Assembly: GCA_000719695.1 (NCBI GenBank)
Contig: JOHN01000077.1
Location: forward strand, 1-64,000
Length of the DNA: 64,000 nucleotides
Reading direction: 5' to 3'
From: Streptomyces sp. NRRL F-6131
Lineage (GTDB): Bacteria; Actinomycetota; Actinomycetes; Streptomycetales; Streptomycetaceae
Position numbers and translations under genes: made by a program. Position 1 is the first letter of the stretch, and each line of letters opens with the position of its first letter. The notes under the pieces were generated by a model. The model worked only from the letters and a program-made list of their open reading frames with translations. It had not been told where the DNA came from and did not search any database. Shown piece by piece: positions 7,907 through 16,352 of the stretch.

Positions 7907-10678
7907 GCCGGGGACGTCCAGGCACTTGCCGCCGGCCACCGACACCAGCCGGTAGGAGTCCGAACCGGCCGCCTCCAGCCGCCACTTCTGGTTGCTCGCG
8001 CCGCTCCGGCAGGCCCACTGCTGGATCGGCGCACCCTCGGTGGTGACCTTGTCGCCCGGCACGTCCAGGCACTTGCCGCTGTGCACGGCCGCCAGCGTGA
8101 ACGTGCCGCTTCCGGCATCGGTCAGCCGCCACTGCTGGTTGGCGCCCGTGGTCGCCGCGTACTGGATCACCGCCGCGCCGTCAGTGGTCGATCCGGCCCG
8201 CACGTCCGCCCGCTTGGCACTGGACACGCTCGTCACCGTGTACGTCCGCCCGGTCTGCGGGCCCGCCGCGAGGCTGCCCCGGGCCTGGTAGGTGTGCCCG
8301 GCCACCGCGGTGAAGGTGATCCGGTCGCCGTCCCGGGAAGCGGCCACCGGCTGCCCGGACGCGGTGTCCACCAAGGTGTAGGGGCCGGTGAACATCGGGC
8401 TGCGGACCGTGAGCGTCCCGGCGTTCGCGGGTGTCAGGGTGAACACGGCCGTCCGATCGGCCTGCCAGGACGCGCCGACCGTCACATCGCCCCGGGCCTT
8501 GAGACCGGAGGCCGACCCGGCGGACCAGGTGGCGGGCAGCGCGGGCAGCATCCGGATCTCGCCGTTCTGGCTCTGCAGCAGCATCTCCGTCATCCCGGCG
8601 GTGGCACCGAAGTTGCCGTCGATCTGGAACGGCGGGTGGGTGTCGAAGAGATTGGCCAGCGTGCTGCCCTTGAGCTGCTCGGCGAGCAGCTTGTGGGCGT
8701 GGTCGCCGTCCAGCAGCCGGGCCCAGAAGTTCACCTTCCAGGCCTTGGACCAGCCGGTCCCGCCGTCGCCCCGGGCGTTCAGCGAGGCCTTCGCGGCCTC
8801 GGTGAACTGTGGGGTGGTGTCGGGTGAGATCTGGTGGCCCGGGTGGAGGGCGTAGAGGTGGGAGACGTGTCGGTGAGTGTCGGTGCGGTCGTCCAAGTCG
8901 GCCTTCCACTCCTGGAGTTGCCCCCAGGAGCCGACCTTCAGGCCTGGGTCGAGCTTGCCGAGGGCAGCGGTGAGCCGGGCCTGCAGGTCGGTGTCGGTGT
9001 TCAGCCGGCGGGCAGCGGCGAGCGTGTCGGTGAGCAGCCCCTGGACGATCTGCTGGGCCATCGCGGCGCCGGCGGTGAAGTCGCCGTGCTCGGGCGAGTA
9101 GCTGGGGGTGACGACCAGTCGGCCGTCACGCGGGTCGGTGTGGAGGTTCGCCAGCCAGAACTCGGAGGCTCCCTTGAGCAGGGGATAGGCCCGGTCGCGC
9201 AGGTAGGTCGGGTCCTGGTTGAACTGGTACAGGTCGTAGACCTGTGAGGCGAGCCAGCCGTTGGCTTCCGGGAACCAGAACGCGGAGGCGTAGTCGTGGA
9301 CTCCGGTGTACCCGAGGGGGTTGGTCTCGTTGTGGACCACCCACCCGGGAGAGCCGAACATCTCGGCGGCGCTGACCGCGCCGGCCTTCCTGAGGTCCTC
9401 GACGAAGGCGGTGAACGGCTCGGCCGTCTCCGCCAGGTTCGTCTGCGCGGCCGGCCAGTAGTTCATCTGGAGGTTGATGTTGGTGTGGTAGTCGGCGCCC
9501 CAGGGCGGCGAGGTGGAGTTGTTCCACACGCCCTGGAGGTTGGCCGGCAGTGATCCGGGTCGCGAGGAGGCGATGAGCAGGTACCGGCCGTAGCTGTAGA
9601 ACAGCGCCTCCAGCGCGCGGTCCTCCGGGGACGTGCCGTTGGTGTAGGCGGTCAGCAGTTGATCGGTGGGTCTGTCCGGCATGGTGGCGCCGAGATCCAG
9701 CTTCACCCGGTCGAACAGTGCGCGGTGGTCGGCGATGTGGGCTGCTCTCAGATCGGCGTAGGGGCGGGCGGCGGCGTTGTCCACCGCGGAGGTCACCCCG
9801 GCGTGCGGATCCTGGCCGCGGTAGGTCGGGTAGGACAGGGCGTAGTCGGTGCCGGCGCTCATCACGAAGGTGGCACTGTTGGCTCCGGTGACCGTGACCC
9901 GGCCGTCGCCGCCGGTGACCGTCCCGCCGTCGGCCGCCACCTGCACCTGGGTTTCGAACTTCATTCCATTGTCGGCGAGTTCGCCGCGCACGGTCAGCCG
10001 GCCGCCGTCGGCCGTGGGCGTGAAGTCGCTGCGCGGGGAGGTGTAGCGCAGCGTGAAGGAGATCTTCCCGGCCTGGCTGGCGCTCAGCCGCCCGGCGATC
10101 ACGTTGCCGGGGTTGCTGGCGAAGTACTCGCGGTCGTACACGACTCCGGAGCTGGTGTAGGACACCTTCGCGAGGGCGTTGCCGATGTCGAGGGAGCGTC
10201 GGTAGCCGGTGTAGGAAGGGTTGGCTTCGGCCATGTCCAGGCGCAGGTCGCCCAAGGTCTGGCTCGCGCCGTAGCCGGAGCGGGCCTGGCCGAGTTTGCC
10301 GGCGACCCAGCCCGGGTCGGCCTTGCCGGCCGCGTCGATGGTGTCCACCACCTCCTTGAGGGCGGTCGGCCGCGGCGAGGTCCAGTTGCCGAAGTCGTAG
10401 CCGGGCGAGCCGGGGCCGCCGGTCCACAGGCTCTTCTCGTTCACCTGCAGTTGTTCGGACCCGACGCCGCCGAAGACCATGGCGCCCATGGCGCCGTTGC
10501 CGATCGGCAGCGCCTCGGTCTCCCAGTTGGCAGCGGGCCGCGCGTACCAGAGCGTGTTCGGGTCGGCCGCCGCCGCCGCGGCGGCCGGAGCCGGCAGTGT
10601 CATCGGAACCAGCAGTGCTGCGGTCAGGGCTCCGGCCAGCGTGCCCGACCTGGCCGATCTCCACCAGGATGCTCTCAT
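7868..10678 (-). CDS. Secreted GH95 alpha-L-fucosidase with C-terminal ricin-type lectin domain
   Basis: A 936-residue exported enzyme. Residues 1-38 form a signal peptide (basic start, hydrophobic core, Ala-rich end). The GH95 region opens with LWYARPAANWETEALPIGNG and GAMGAMVFGG. Residues matching the known 1,2-alpha-L-fucosidase centre are present: NINLQMNYWPA (the Asn pair, near 400), YSPEHG (Glu near 527) and FQIDGNFG (Asp near 686). The family hydrolyses terminal alpha-1,2-fucose, some members galactose. From about 800 a ricin-B lectin domain runs through GKCLDVPG repeats. Its last repeat stops at GGKCLDVPGAAGS because the gene joins the alpha-galactosidase shard near 7905, so the lectin domain is truncated. 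The ATG at 10678 has GGAGG upstream. A palindrome lies 45 bases ahead of it. Confidence 0.85.
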   Translation of the reverse strand: MRASWWRSARSGTLAGALTAALLVPMTLPAPAAAAAAADPNTLWYARPAANWETEALPIGNGAMGAMVFGGVGSEQLQVNEKSLWTGGPGSPGYDFGNWTSPRPTALKEVVDTIDAAGKADPGWVAGKLGQARSGYGASQTLGDLRLDMAEANPSYTGYRRSLDIGNALAKVSYTSSGVVYDREYFASNPGNVIAGRLSASQAGKISFTLRYTSPRSDFTPTADGGRLTVRGELADNGMKFETQVQVAADGGTVTGGDGRVTVTGANSATFVMSAGTDYALSYPTYRGQDPHAGVTSAVDNAAARPYADLRAAHIADHRALFDRVKLDLGATMPDRPTDQLLTAYTNGTSPEDRALEALFYSYGRYLLIASSRPGSLPANLQGVWNNSTSPPWGADYHTNINLQMNYWPAAQTNLAETAEPFTAFVEDLRKAGAVSAAEMFGSPGWVVHNETNPLGYTGVHDYASAFWFPEANGWLASQVYDLYQFNQDPTYLRDRAYPLLKGASEFWLANLHTDPRDGRLVVTPSYSPEHGDFTAGAAMAQQIVQGLLTDTLAAARRLNTDTDLQARLTAALGKLDPGLKVGSWGQLQEWKADLDDRTDTHRHVSHLYALHPGHQISPDTTPQFTEAAKASLNARGDGGTGWSKAWKVNFWARLLDGDHAHKLLAEQLKGSTLANLFDTHPPFQIDGNFGATAGMTEMLLQSQNGEIRMLPALPATWSAGSASGLKARGDVTVGASWQADRTAVFTLTPANAGTLTVRSPMFTGPYTLVDTASGQPVAASRDGDRITFTAVAGHTYQARGSLAAGPQTGRTYTVTSVSSAKRADVRAGSTTDGAAVIQYAATTGANQQWRLTDAGSGTFTLAAVHSGKCLDVPGDKVTTEGAPIQQWACRSGASNQKWRLEAAGSDSYRLVSVAGGKCLDVPGAAGSRCGRSRCR

Positions 10679-10722
10679 CTCCGATGCCTCCTTCGGCTCT
10701 GCATTCAGCACCGGAGTCTGCA

Positions 10723-10737
10723 ATAGGTCCGACCTAT
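10723..10737. promoter_or_regulatory. FadR/GntR-type palindrome upstream of the GH95 gene
   Basis: ATAGGTC C GACCTAT is a perfect 7-bp palindrome about one central base. It fits the TNGTNNNACNA-style core bound by FadR-subfamily GntR repressors. It lies 45 bases ahead of the GH95 start, where an operator overlapping the promoter would be expected. No GntR gene occurs in this window, so the regulator must be elsewhere. Confidence 0.55.
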
Positions 10738-10996
10738 AAGGCAATGCTCTTGCGTGAGGAAAGAGGAATGGTGCCACCGTGGCCCGATTCATCGGACCTT
10801 GATCCCGTGATCGGCTATGGGGCGTCAGTCCTCCGGCGGCACGGGCCCCGTGGCGGTCGCCGGAGTCGAGCCCGGCCGGGGTCGGGCGGCCTCCACCGAC
10901 AGCAGGGCCACCTGGCGAGTTCCTGGCGAGCGTGGCGGGTGCCTCGCCGGGCTGCCAGGGGCCCTGCTCCCTTCTCTGTGCTCCCTTGTCTGTGGT

Positions 10997-11022
10997 GGGC
11001 GCCGGCTCAGTGGCCGGCGCCC
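10997..11022. terminator. Hairpin terminator after the M64 peptidase gene
   Basis: A perfect 10-bp stem (GGGCGCCGGC and its complement) with loop TCAGTG, eight bases past the stop codon at 11030. The rest of the 350-base gap toward the GH95 gene holds the GntR-type palindrome and nothing else I can name. Confidence 0.7.
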
Positions 11023-11029
11023 GGCCGGT

Positions 11030-12304
11030 TCAGGGGGTGTCGTAGGCCAGGGTGTAGGAGCCGGATCCGGTGATGGAGCGGACCCGGTAGGTGAAGTACC
11101 CGTCCGCGCCGCCGTACGAGATCCGGCCGTCGGCGCCGCTGGTGGCCACGGTCTGCCAGGCGCTTCCGTTCCAGGTCATCAGGTCCAGGGTGAACTGGGC
11201 GCCGGCGGGGGCGGCCAGGCACGCGCGGTGCGTGCCGGCCCTGGCGTAGAAGCTGCTGCCGTCGGGCTGGTAGGCGATGCCGCCACTGGTGAGGCTTCCC
11301 GTGCGGGTGTTCGTGTGGACGGTGCAGTCGGGGGTGGGGGTGCCGCCGCCGCTGATCCTGGAGCCGATGGCACGGTCCATGACGGTCAGGCCGAGGAGGT
11401 TGAACGGCTTGTCGAGGCTGCGCATCAACGAGTCCGACGACGGCCGGTAGATGCCGTACTCGTACTGGTGTCCGCCCCGGTAGGCGCCGATCACCCCGCC
11501 GTCGGGGGTCGGCCGACCGAGGTAGGAGGCCCACTTGGCTCCGCCGGGGTCCCTGGTGACGTTGGGTTCGGTCGGCTCGGCGCCGGTGTAGGCGGTACCC
11601 GGCGTGTAGTACTCGTCGGCCAGGCCGCCGACCGAGTGGCCGAGTTCGTGGATGGCGATGCGTCCCGATCGGGGGTCGCCGCCGGACACGGTGGAGAGGC
11701 TGGGGTAGCCGGCACCGCCGTACTTGTAGGTGTTGCCGATGGCGACGATGGCGTCCACGCCGGGGGCCTGCGCGGCGTATGCCTGCGCCTTGGGCTCGTT
11801 GAGGCAGAGCAGGCGCTCGACGCCGCCGCAGAAGAAGTACATGTCGAGTGCGGTGTCCCGATTGACCCCCTGGTACGGGTCATTGTCGACGCCGGACTCG
11901 TTCGAGACGACGTTGACCAGCCAGACGTTGATCGAGCCGGCGTGCTTGTGCCAGGGATCCGTGGACGCTATCTCGGCCCATTTCGCCTCGGCGTGCTGGC
12001 GCAGCAGTCCCATCTCGCCGGCCGTGTAGCCGTCGCCGATGATGACCATGTCGAAGCGGGAGCTGGACGGTCCGGTGTACTGCAGCGCGACGACGCCGGC
12101 GGCTGCGGCGGCCCCGAGGTCCTGGTTTTCCGGGGCGGTCTTCCGCTCGACCGGTACCCGGACCTTGCTGATCGTGCCGTCGGGGGAGAAGACCTCCCGC
12201 CATTCCGACGGGGTGGCCGGTGCCGCGTTGGCTGCGGGGGCCGCGACAAGGGCTGCCGCGAGAACGGCTGCTGCGGAGAGGAGGGCGGGCACACTTCGAC
12301 GCAT
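11030..12304 (-). CDS. Secreted M64-family (IgA peptidase M64) metallopeptidase
   Basis: A 424-residue exported zinc metallopeptidase. Residues 1-28 are a signal peptide (MRRSVPALL, Ala/Leu core, ANA). The catalytic domain contains FDMVIIGDGYTAGEM, VWLVNVVSNESGVDND, YFFCGGVERLLCLNE and the zinc site HELGHSVGGLADEY, which holds the HExxH helix plus the downstream Asp/Glu-Tyr typical of M64. The C-terminal 110 residues (PDCTVHTNTRTGSLTSGG onward, ending GSGSYTLAYDTP) look like a small beta domain. The founding M64 enzyme cleaves IgA; Streptomyces relatives are general secreted proteases, and no substrate can be inferred. The ATG at 12304 has AAGGAG six bases upstream; a longer frame to 12493 has none. 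Confidence 0.85.
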   Translation of the reverse strand: MRRSVPALLSAAAVLAAALVAAPAANAAPATPSEWREVFSPDGTISKVRVPVERKTAPENQDLGAAAAAGVVALQYTGPSSSRFDMVIIGDGYTAGEMGLLRQHAEAKWAEIASTDPWHKHAGSINVWLVNVVSNESGVDNDPYQGVNRDTALDMYFFCGGVERLLCLNEPKAQAYAAQAPGVDAIVAIGNTYKYGGAGYPSLSTVSGGDPRSGRIAIHELGHSVGGLADEYYTPGTAYTGAEPTEPNVTRDPGGAKWASYLGRPTPDGGVIGAYRGGHQYEYGIYRPSSDSLMRSLDKPFNLLGLTVMDRAIGSRISGGGTPTPDCTVHTNTRTGSLTSGGIAYQPDGSSFYARAGTHRACLAAPAGAQFTLDLMTWNGSAWQTVATSGADGRISYGGADGYFTYRVRSITGSGSYTLAYDTP

Positions 12305-12496
12305 GAGCGTCTCCTTGTGGCTTCGGGCCGGCGGGTGCGTGAAGCGGTCGGCGACCGCGTCGACCTGCCGGTTCAAGTGGGGGTGCTGAGCGGTGAGTTC
12401 AACGGGCAGGGCGCGGCCGAGCGGGTGGGGGATCGGCCGGGCTGCCCGGCAGGGCATGCCTGGAACCCAGAGCGGGGCCAGGAGCATAAGCATCGA

Positions 12497-12510
12497 AGTA
12501 AATTTACTTA
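12497..12510. promoter_or_regulatory. AT-rich palindrome upstream of the M64 gene
   Basis: AAGTAAATTTACTT is a perfect 14-base palindrome in a very GC-rich neighbourhood, flanked by GCATAAG on one side and CTTATGC on the other, giving a second, wider dyad. It lies about 190 bases ahead of the M64 start. Its half-site AAGTAAA recurs in the AT-rich promoter block at 38930 and, less well, at 52425, which suggests a shared operator type. Confidence 0.5.
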
Positions 12511-12574
12511 TGCGATGACTTAAGTTAGGGGATTCGCCGGGGAGTTGGCAAGACTCGCCACAGGACCGTCCGCC

Positions 12575-13957
12575 CTAGAAGGGCTTGGCGGGGGCTGGGC
12601 CGAGGGTGGTGGTGCCGGGTGCGGGCCGGTGGCCGAGGCCGGTCCGGTAGGTGTCGAGGGCGGCCTCGATCCGACCGGTGCGGCGCTGGAGGTCACCCAG
12701 GAGGCGGCAGATGTCCGCCAAGTCTCCTGTCGCGCCCGCGTGTTCGAGCTGGCCGAGCGCCATCGCGTAGTGCGCCTCGGCCTGCTGGTCGGCTCCGCGC
12801 CCCTCGGCGATGAGGCCGAGCAGCCGGTGGGCGCCGGCCGCGTGCACGGCCCCCTTGTCCGCGCCGAGACCTGCCAGGGTCTGTTCCAGCAGAGCCGCGG
12901 CCTCCGCGTCCCTGCCCTGACGGTGCAGCACGTCGGCCAGCTCTACGCCGACCTGGTGGGCGTACAGGGTGGCGTGCCGGGAGGTGAGCACCTCGCGTGC
13001 GGTGCGCAGGGCGGATTCGGCCTGCGACAGGTCGCCGCTCTGGGCGAGGATGTAGCCACGCATCCAGTGGCAGTGGGCGAGTTCGGTCCGGATCTGCAGC
13101 TGCCGGTAGCACTCGGCGGCCTTCAGCAGTGAGGCGTCGGCCTCGGCGGCCCGGCCTTCGGCGAGCAGGGTCCGGGCGACACCGCGGTGCATCCTGGCGA
13201 CCAGGGCCGGGTCGGAGACCTCCGGGGCCAGGGCCAGGGCCAGTTCGGCCGCCTGGGCCGCGCGCGCGTGCGCTCCCATGTCCATGTAGGGGGCGATGAG
13301 CGCGGTGTAGAGCAGGACGAGCGCCTCGGGGTCACGGAGGCCGGCGGCGTTGAGCTCGTCCAGCGTGGACTCCAACAGGTAGCAGGCATACCGCAGTTCA
13401 CCCGCGAGGAAGTGGGTGAGGGCGCGGCCGCGGATCGCCGGCACCCGGTGCGTGACCGGTGCGCCCGCCCCGGTCAGGACGCCCTCCGCAGCCTCGAAGT
13501 GTTCGCGCGCCCCGAGGAGTTCACCGGCCTCCAGGGCGCACTGGCCGAGCCCGACGAGCGCGGCGCCGTGCTCGGGGGCCAGACCGTGGCGCTCGGCGTC
13601 GGCCGCTACCGAGGCGTACCCGGGGGCGGCCTCCTCGGGGTCGCCGGTGGCAAGGGCCCGTTGCGCCTCCGCCAGGCGCATCCGCAGCTCGGTGGCCACG
13701 TGGGCCGGGCGGCCGCTGGAGAGCTCCTCGTACGAGCAGCCCAGCCGTTCGGCCATGTGCCGCAGGGCCTTCTCCGAGGGCTGGACCTTTCCGGCCTCGA
13801 CGGTGGAGACGTACGCGGCCGTGTAGGCAGGTTCGGCCACCTGGCGCTGCGTCAGACCGCGCTCGGTGCGCAGCCGGTGCACGCGGTGTGCCAACGACTC
13901 CACGTCCGCCGCCGGGTCGGACTCCGCCCGCCGCTTCGGGCGCCGGTCCGTGGCCAT
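12575..13957 (-). CDS. XRE-family HTH regulator with tetratricopeptide repeats
   Basis: A 460-residue cytoplasmic regulator. Residues 18-75 form an XRE helix-turn-helix: LAHRVHRLRTERGLTQRQVA, YTAAYVSTVEAGKVQPSEKA and LRHMAERLGCSYEELSSG. The remainder is a run of TPR helix pairs (AEAQRALATGDPEEAAPGY, GLGQCALEAGELLGAREHF, CHWMRGYILAQSGDLSQAES, LLGDLQRRTGRIEAALDTY), ending in a Pro-rich tail. The architecture resembles peptide-sensing regulators such as the RRNPP group, but a peptide ligand is only a possibility. ATG at 13957 is preferred over GTG at 13963 because GGGGAGAG lies five bases ahead of it. Same strand as the M64 gene but 270 bases away with an AT-rich site between, so not obviously an operon. 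Confidence 0.8.
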   Translation of the reverse strand: MATDRRPKRRAESDPAADVESLAHRVHRLRTERGLTQRQVAEPAYTAAYVSTVEAGKVQPSEKALRHMAERLGCSYEELSSGRPAHVATELRMRLAEAQRALATGDPEEAAPGYASVAADAERHGLAPEHGAALVGLGQCALEAGELLGAREHFEAAEGVLTGAGAPVTHRVPAIRGRALTHFLAGELRYACYLLESTLDELNAAGLRDPEALVLLYTALIAPYMDMGAHARAAQAAELALALAPEVSDPALVARMHRGVARTLLAEGRAAEADASLLKAAECYRQLQIRTELAHCHWMRGYILAQSGDLSQAESALRTAREVLTSRHATLYAHQVGVELADVLHRQGRDAEAAALLEQTLAGLGADKGAVHAAGAHRLLGLIAEGRGADQQAEAHYAMALGQLEHAGATGDLADICRLLGDLQRRTGRIEAALDTYRTGLGHRPAPGTTTLGPAPAKPF

Positions 13958-14104
13958 TGGCACTCTCCCCTCTCCCTCGGTCGCCCCGCCCCGCCCCGCC
14001 CCGTCGGCTTGGGCTTCGGGCGCGCGGGGCGTGATCGTCAGGGTATGCCCTGAACCCGGATCCTGGGCGAGCCGCGTCCCCGGGGGGATTGCAGGTGTCA
14101 GGTG

Positions 14105-16174
14105 TCAGGGAAGGGCGCGGGCGATCAGCAGGGCGACGTCGTCGGGGGTGTCGGCGCGGCGCAGCGCGGAGAGCAGGAGGTCGCAGGTGTCCTCCAGGGG
14201 CCGGTGAGGTCCGGCCAGCAGGTCGGTGAGGGCTTCCAGGCGCTGGTCGATGTCCTGGTCGCGGACCTCGACGAGGCCGTCGGTGTAGAGGACGAGGTCG
14301 TCGCCGGGCCGAAGGTGAAGGTCGGTGGTGCGGAAGGGGACGGAGCCGACGCCGAGCGGTGCGCCGGGGTCGAGGGCGAGCAGGCGGGGCGGGCGGTGGG
14401 CGCGGACCAGGACGGGCGGGAGGTGGCCGGCGCAGGCCAGACGGCACAGGCGGGAGCGCGGGTCGTAGTGGGCGAGGACGCAGGTGGCCGTCACCTCGCC
14501 CAGGTCCTGGGTGGTCTCGTCCAGGTGCGTGAGGACTTCGTCCGGAGCGAGTCCGAGGCGGGCGAGGGTACGGGTGCTGGTGCGCAGCTGTCCCATGGTG
14601 GCGGCAGCGGTGATGCCGGAGCCCATCACGTCGCCGACGACGAGGGCGGTGCACTCGTCCGGCAGGGGGATGGCGTCGAACCAGTCGCCCCCGGTCTCGT
14701 CCGCGGTCGTGGCGGGCTGGTAGCGGTGGGCGATGGCCAGACCGGGCGGGTCGGTGGTGTGGCGGGGCGGCAGCAGGTGGCGCTGGAGGGCGAGGGCGGC
14801 GTGGCGTTGCTGCTGGTACCAGCGGGCGTTGTCGATGCACACGGCGGCGCGGGCCGCGAGCTCGGTGGCCAGCACCAGGTCGTCGGCGTCGAACGCGACG
14901 GGGGTGCGGGCCCGTTTGAGGTCGAGGGCGCCCAGGACCTCACCGCGGGCGATGAGCGGAACGGCGAGGTAGGAGTGCACCCCGGCCTGCCGGAGCAGTT
15001 CGGCGCCGGCCGGATCGCGGGCGATGCGGGCGAGGTCCGTGCCCCGCACCCTCGGCACCAGCACCGGGCGGCCGGTGCGGGCGCACTGGGCGACCAGGCG
15101 CTGCGCTCCGTACCGGGCGACCTCGCCGACCGGGTCGGCAGCCGCGAGTGCGGGGCCGGGGCGAGCGGATTTGACCGCCAGGGCGCGGAACCGCACGTCG
15201 CTCGTCCCGTCACCGGGTGGGGAGCCGGCGAGGACGGCGTCCAGCAGGTCGACGGCGGCGATGTCGGCGACTTCGGGCACAGCAACGTCGGCGAGTTCGC
15301 GTGCGGTGGCGGCCAGGTCGAGGCTGGTGCCGATCCGGATCGAGGCGTCCGCGATCAGCGACAGGCGGCGTCGGGCGCGTGCGACGCTCAGGGCGGCCCG
15401 GTGCTGATCGGTGATGTCCACCACCGAGATCGCCACTCCGATCGCCTGCCCTGCCTGGTCCTCCAGCCGGTAGAACGAGGCGCTCCAGGCGTGCTCGTGG
15501 TGCGGGTCGGCCGGTGTGCACCCGGTGGTCACCTCGTCCAGCAAGGGCTCCCCGGACTCCAGCACCGTGCGCATGCGCGCCTCGATTCCGGCGGCGTCCA
15601 GATGCGGCAGCACCTCGCCGGTGGTACGGCCCAGGTGGTCCTGGGCAGCCACCCCATTGATCCGTTCCAGTGCCGCGTTCACCAGGACGTAGCGCAGCTC
15701 GGTGTCCAGCACCGCGAGGCCGATCGGCGACTGGTCCACCAGCCGGGAGGACAGCGCCACGTCCCGCTCCACCCGGCGCAGCGTCGTCTCCTCCGAGGCG
15801 ATGCCCAACGCGAACGGACGACCTCCCTCGGCCACCAGCCGCATGTTGCGGAACTCCACCCGGACGATGTGCCCGTCCCGGTGCCGCACGGGGAACACCC
15901 CCGCCCACGGCCCGTGCCCCGACATCACCCGGGCGAACAGCTCCAGCACCTGGGGCCGCCGATCCTCCTCCACCAGCAGCTGCGCGGCGGGCCGACCCAG
16001 CGCCTCCCTGTCGCTGTAGCCGAACAACTCCCCGGCCTGCGGGCTCCACAGCACGATCCGGCCCCGCTCGTCCAGGACCGCCGCGGCCACCCCCAGCACG
16101 TCGAGCAGCCCGCGGCCGACCGGCATCGCATCCGTCGGCCGCGGCCGGTCCCGCTCGGCTTCGCTGCGGGCCAC
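14105..16174 (-). CDS. PAS-PAS-GAF-SpoIIE (PP2C) protein phosphatase
   Basis: A 689-residue cytoplasmic signalling phosphatase. Two PAS domains come first (about 20-140: VLDERGRIVLWSPQAGELFG; about 150-270: VLDTELRYVLVNAALERING, closing VAISVVDITDQHR). A GAF domain follows (about 290-450, with VHSYLAVPLIARGEVLGALD). The C-terminal PP2C/SpoIIE domain has the metal-binding blocks ETGGDWFDAIPL, LVVGDVMGSGITAAATM, CAGHLPPVLV, VLYTDGLVEVRD and PDDVALLIARAL. Such proteins dephosphorylate anti-sigma-factor antagonists in partner-switching cascades, common in Streptomyces stress and development. The usual GDVMGHG is GDVMGSG here. GTG at 16174 is chosen for its AGGAG six bases upstream; ATG at 16126 is possible. 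No kinase or antagonist gene lies beside it. Confidence 0.85.
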   Translation of the reverse strand: MARSEAERDRPRPTDAMPVGRGLLDVLGVAAAVLDERGRIVLWSPQAGELFGYSDREALGRPAAQLLVEEDRRPQVLELFARVMSGHGPWAGVFPVRHRDGHIVRVEFRNMRLVAEGGRPFALGIASEETTLRRVERDVALSSRLVDQSPIGLAVLDTELRYVLVNAALERINGVAAQDHLGRTTGEVLPHLDAAGIEARMRTVLESGEPLLDEVTTGCTPADPHHEHAWSASFYRLEDQAGQAIGVAISVVDITDQHRAALSVARARRRLSLIADASIRIGTSLDLAATARELADVAVPEVADIAAVDLLDAVLAGSPPGDGTSDVRFRALAVKSARPGPALAAADPVGEVARYGAQRLVAQCARTGRPVLVPRVRGTDLARIARDPAGAELLRQAGVHSYLAVPLIARGEVLGALDLKRARTPVAFDADDLVLATELAARAAVCIDNARWYQQQRHAALALQRHLLPPRHTTDPPGLAIAHRYQPATTADETGGDWFDAIPLPDECTALVVGDVMGSGITAAATMGQLRTSTRTLARLGLAPDEVLTHLDETTQDLGEVTATCVLAHYDPRSRLCRLACAGHLPPVLVRAHRPPRLLALDPGAPLGVGSVPFRTTDLHLRPGDDLVLYTDGLVEVRDQDIDQRLEALTDLLAGPHRPLEDTCDLLLSALRRADTPDDVALLIARALP

Positions 16175-16352
16175 TCGACGCTCCTGTCGACGCCGCGACT
16201 GGTCCCTCCATCCTGCGCCTCGCACGCGGTCGTCGGCCAGCCCGGGCTCGGCACGCAGCGGTGACGGATCTGCGTCCTGCCCGACGACGGCTACCACACC
16301 CTGCGCCGGCGGCGACAACAAGAAATGGCGGCTGAACACCTGAGTCAGGTGT

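Noticed and set aside
14102..16264. 720-codon plus-strand frame opposite the SpoIIE phosphatase
   Set aside because: Shadow frame; all PAS, GAF and PP2C motifs are on the minus strand.
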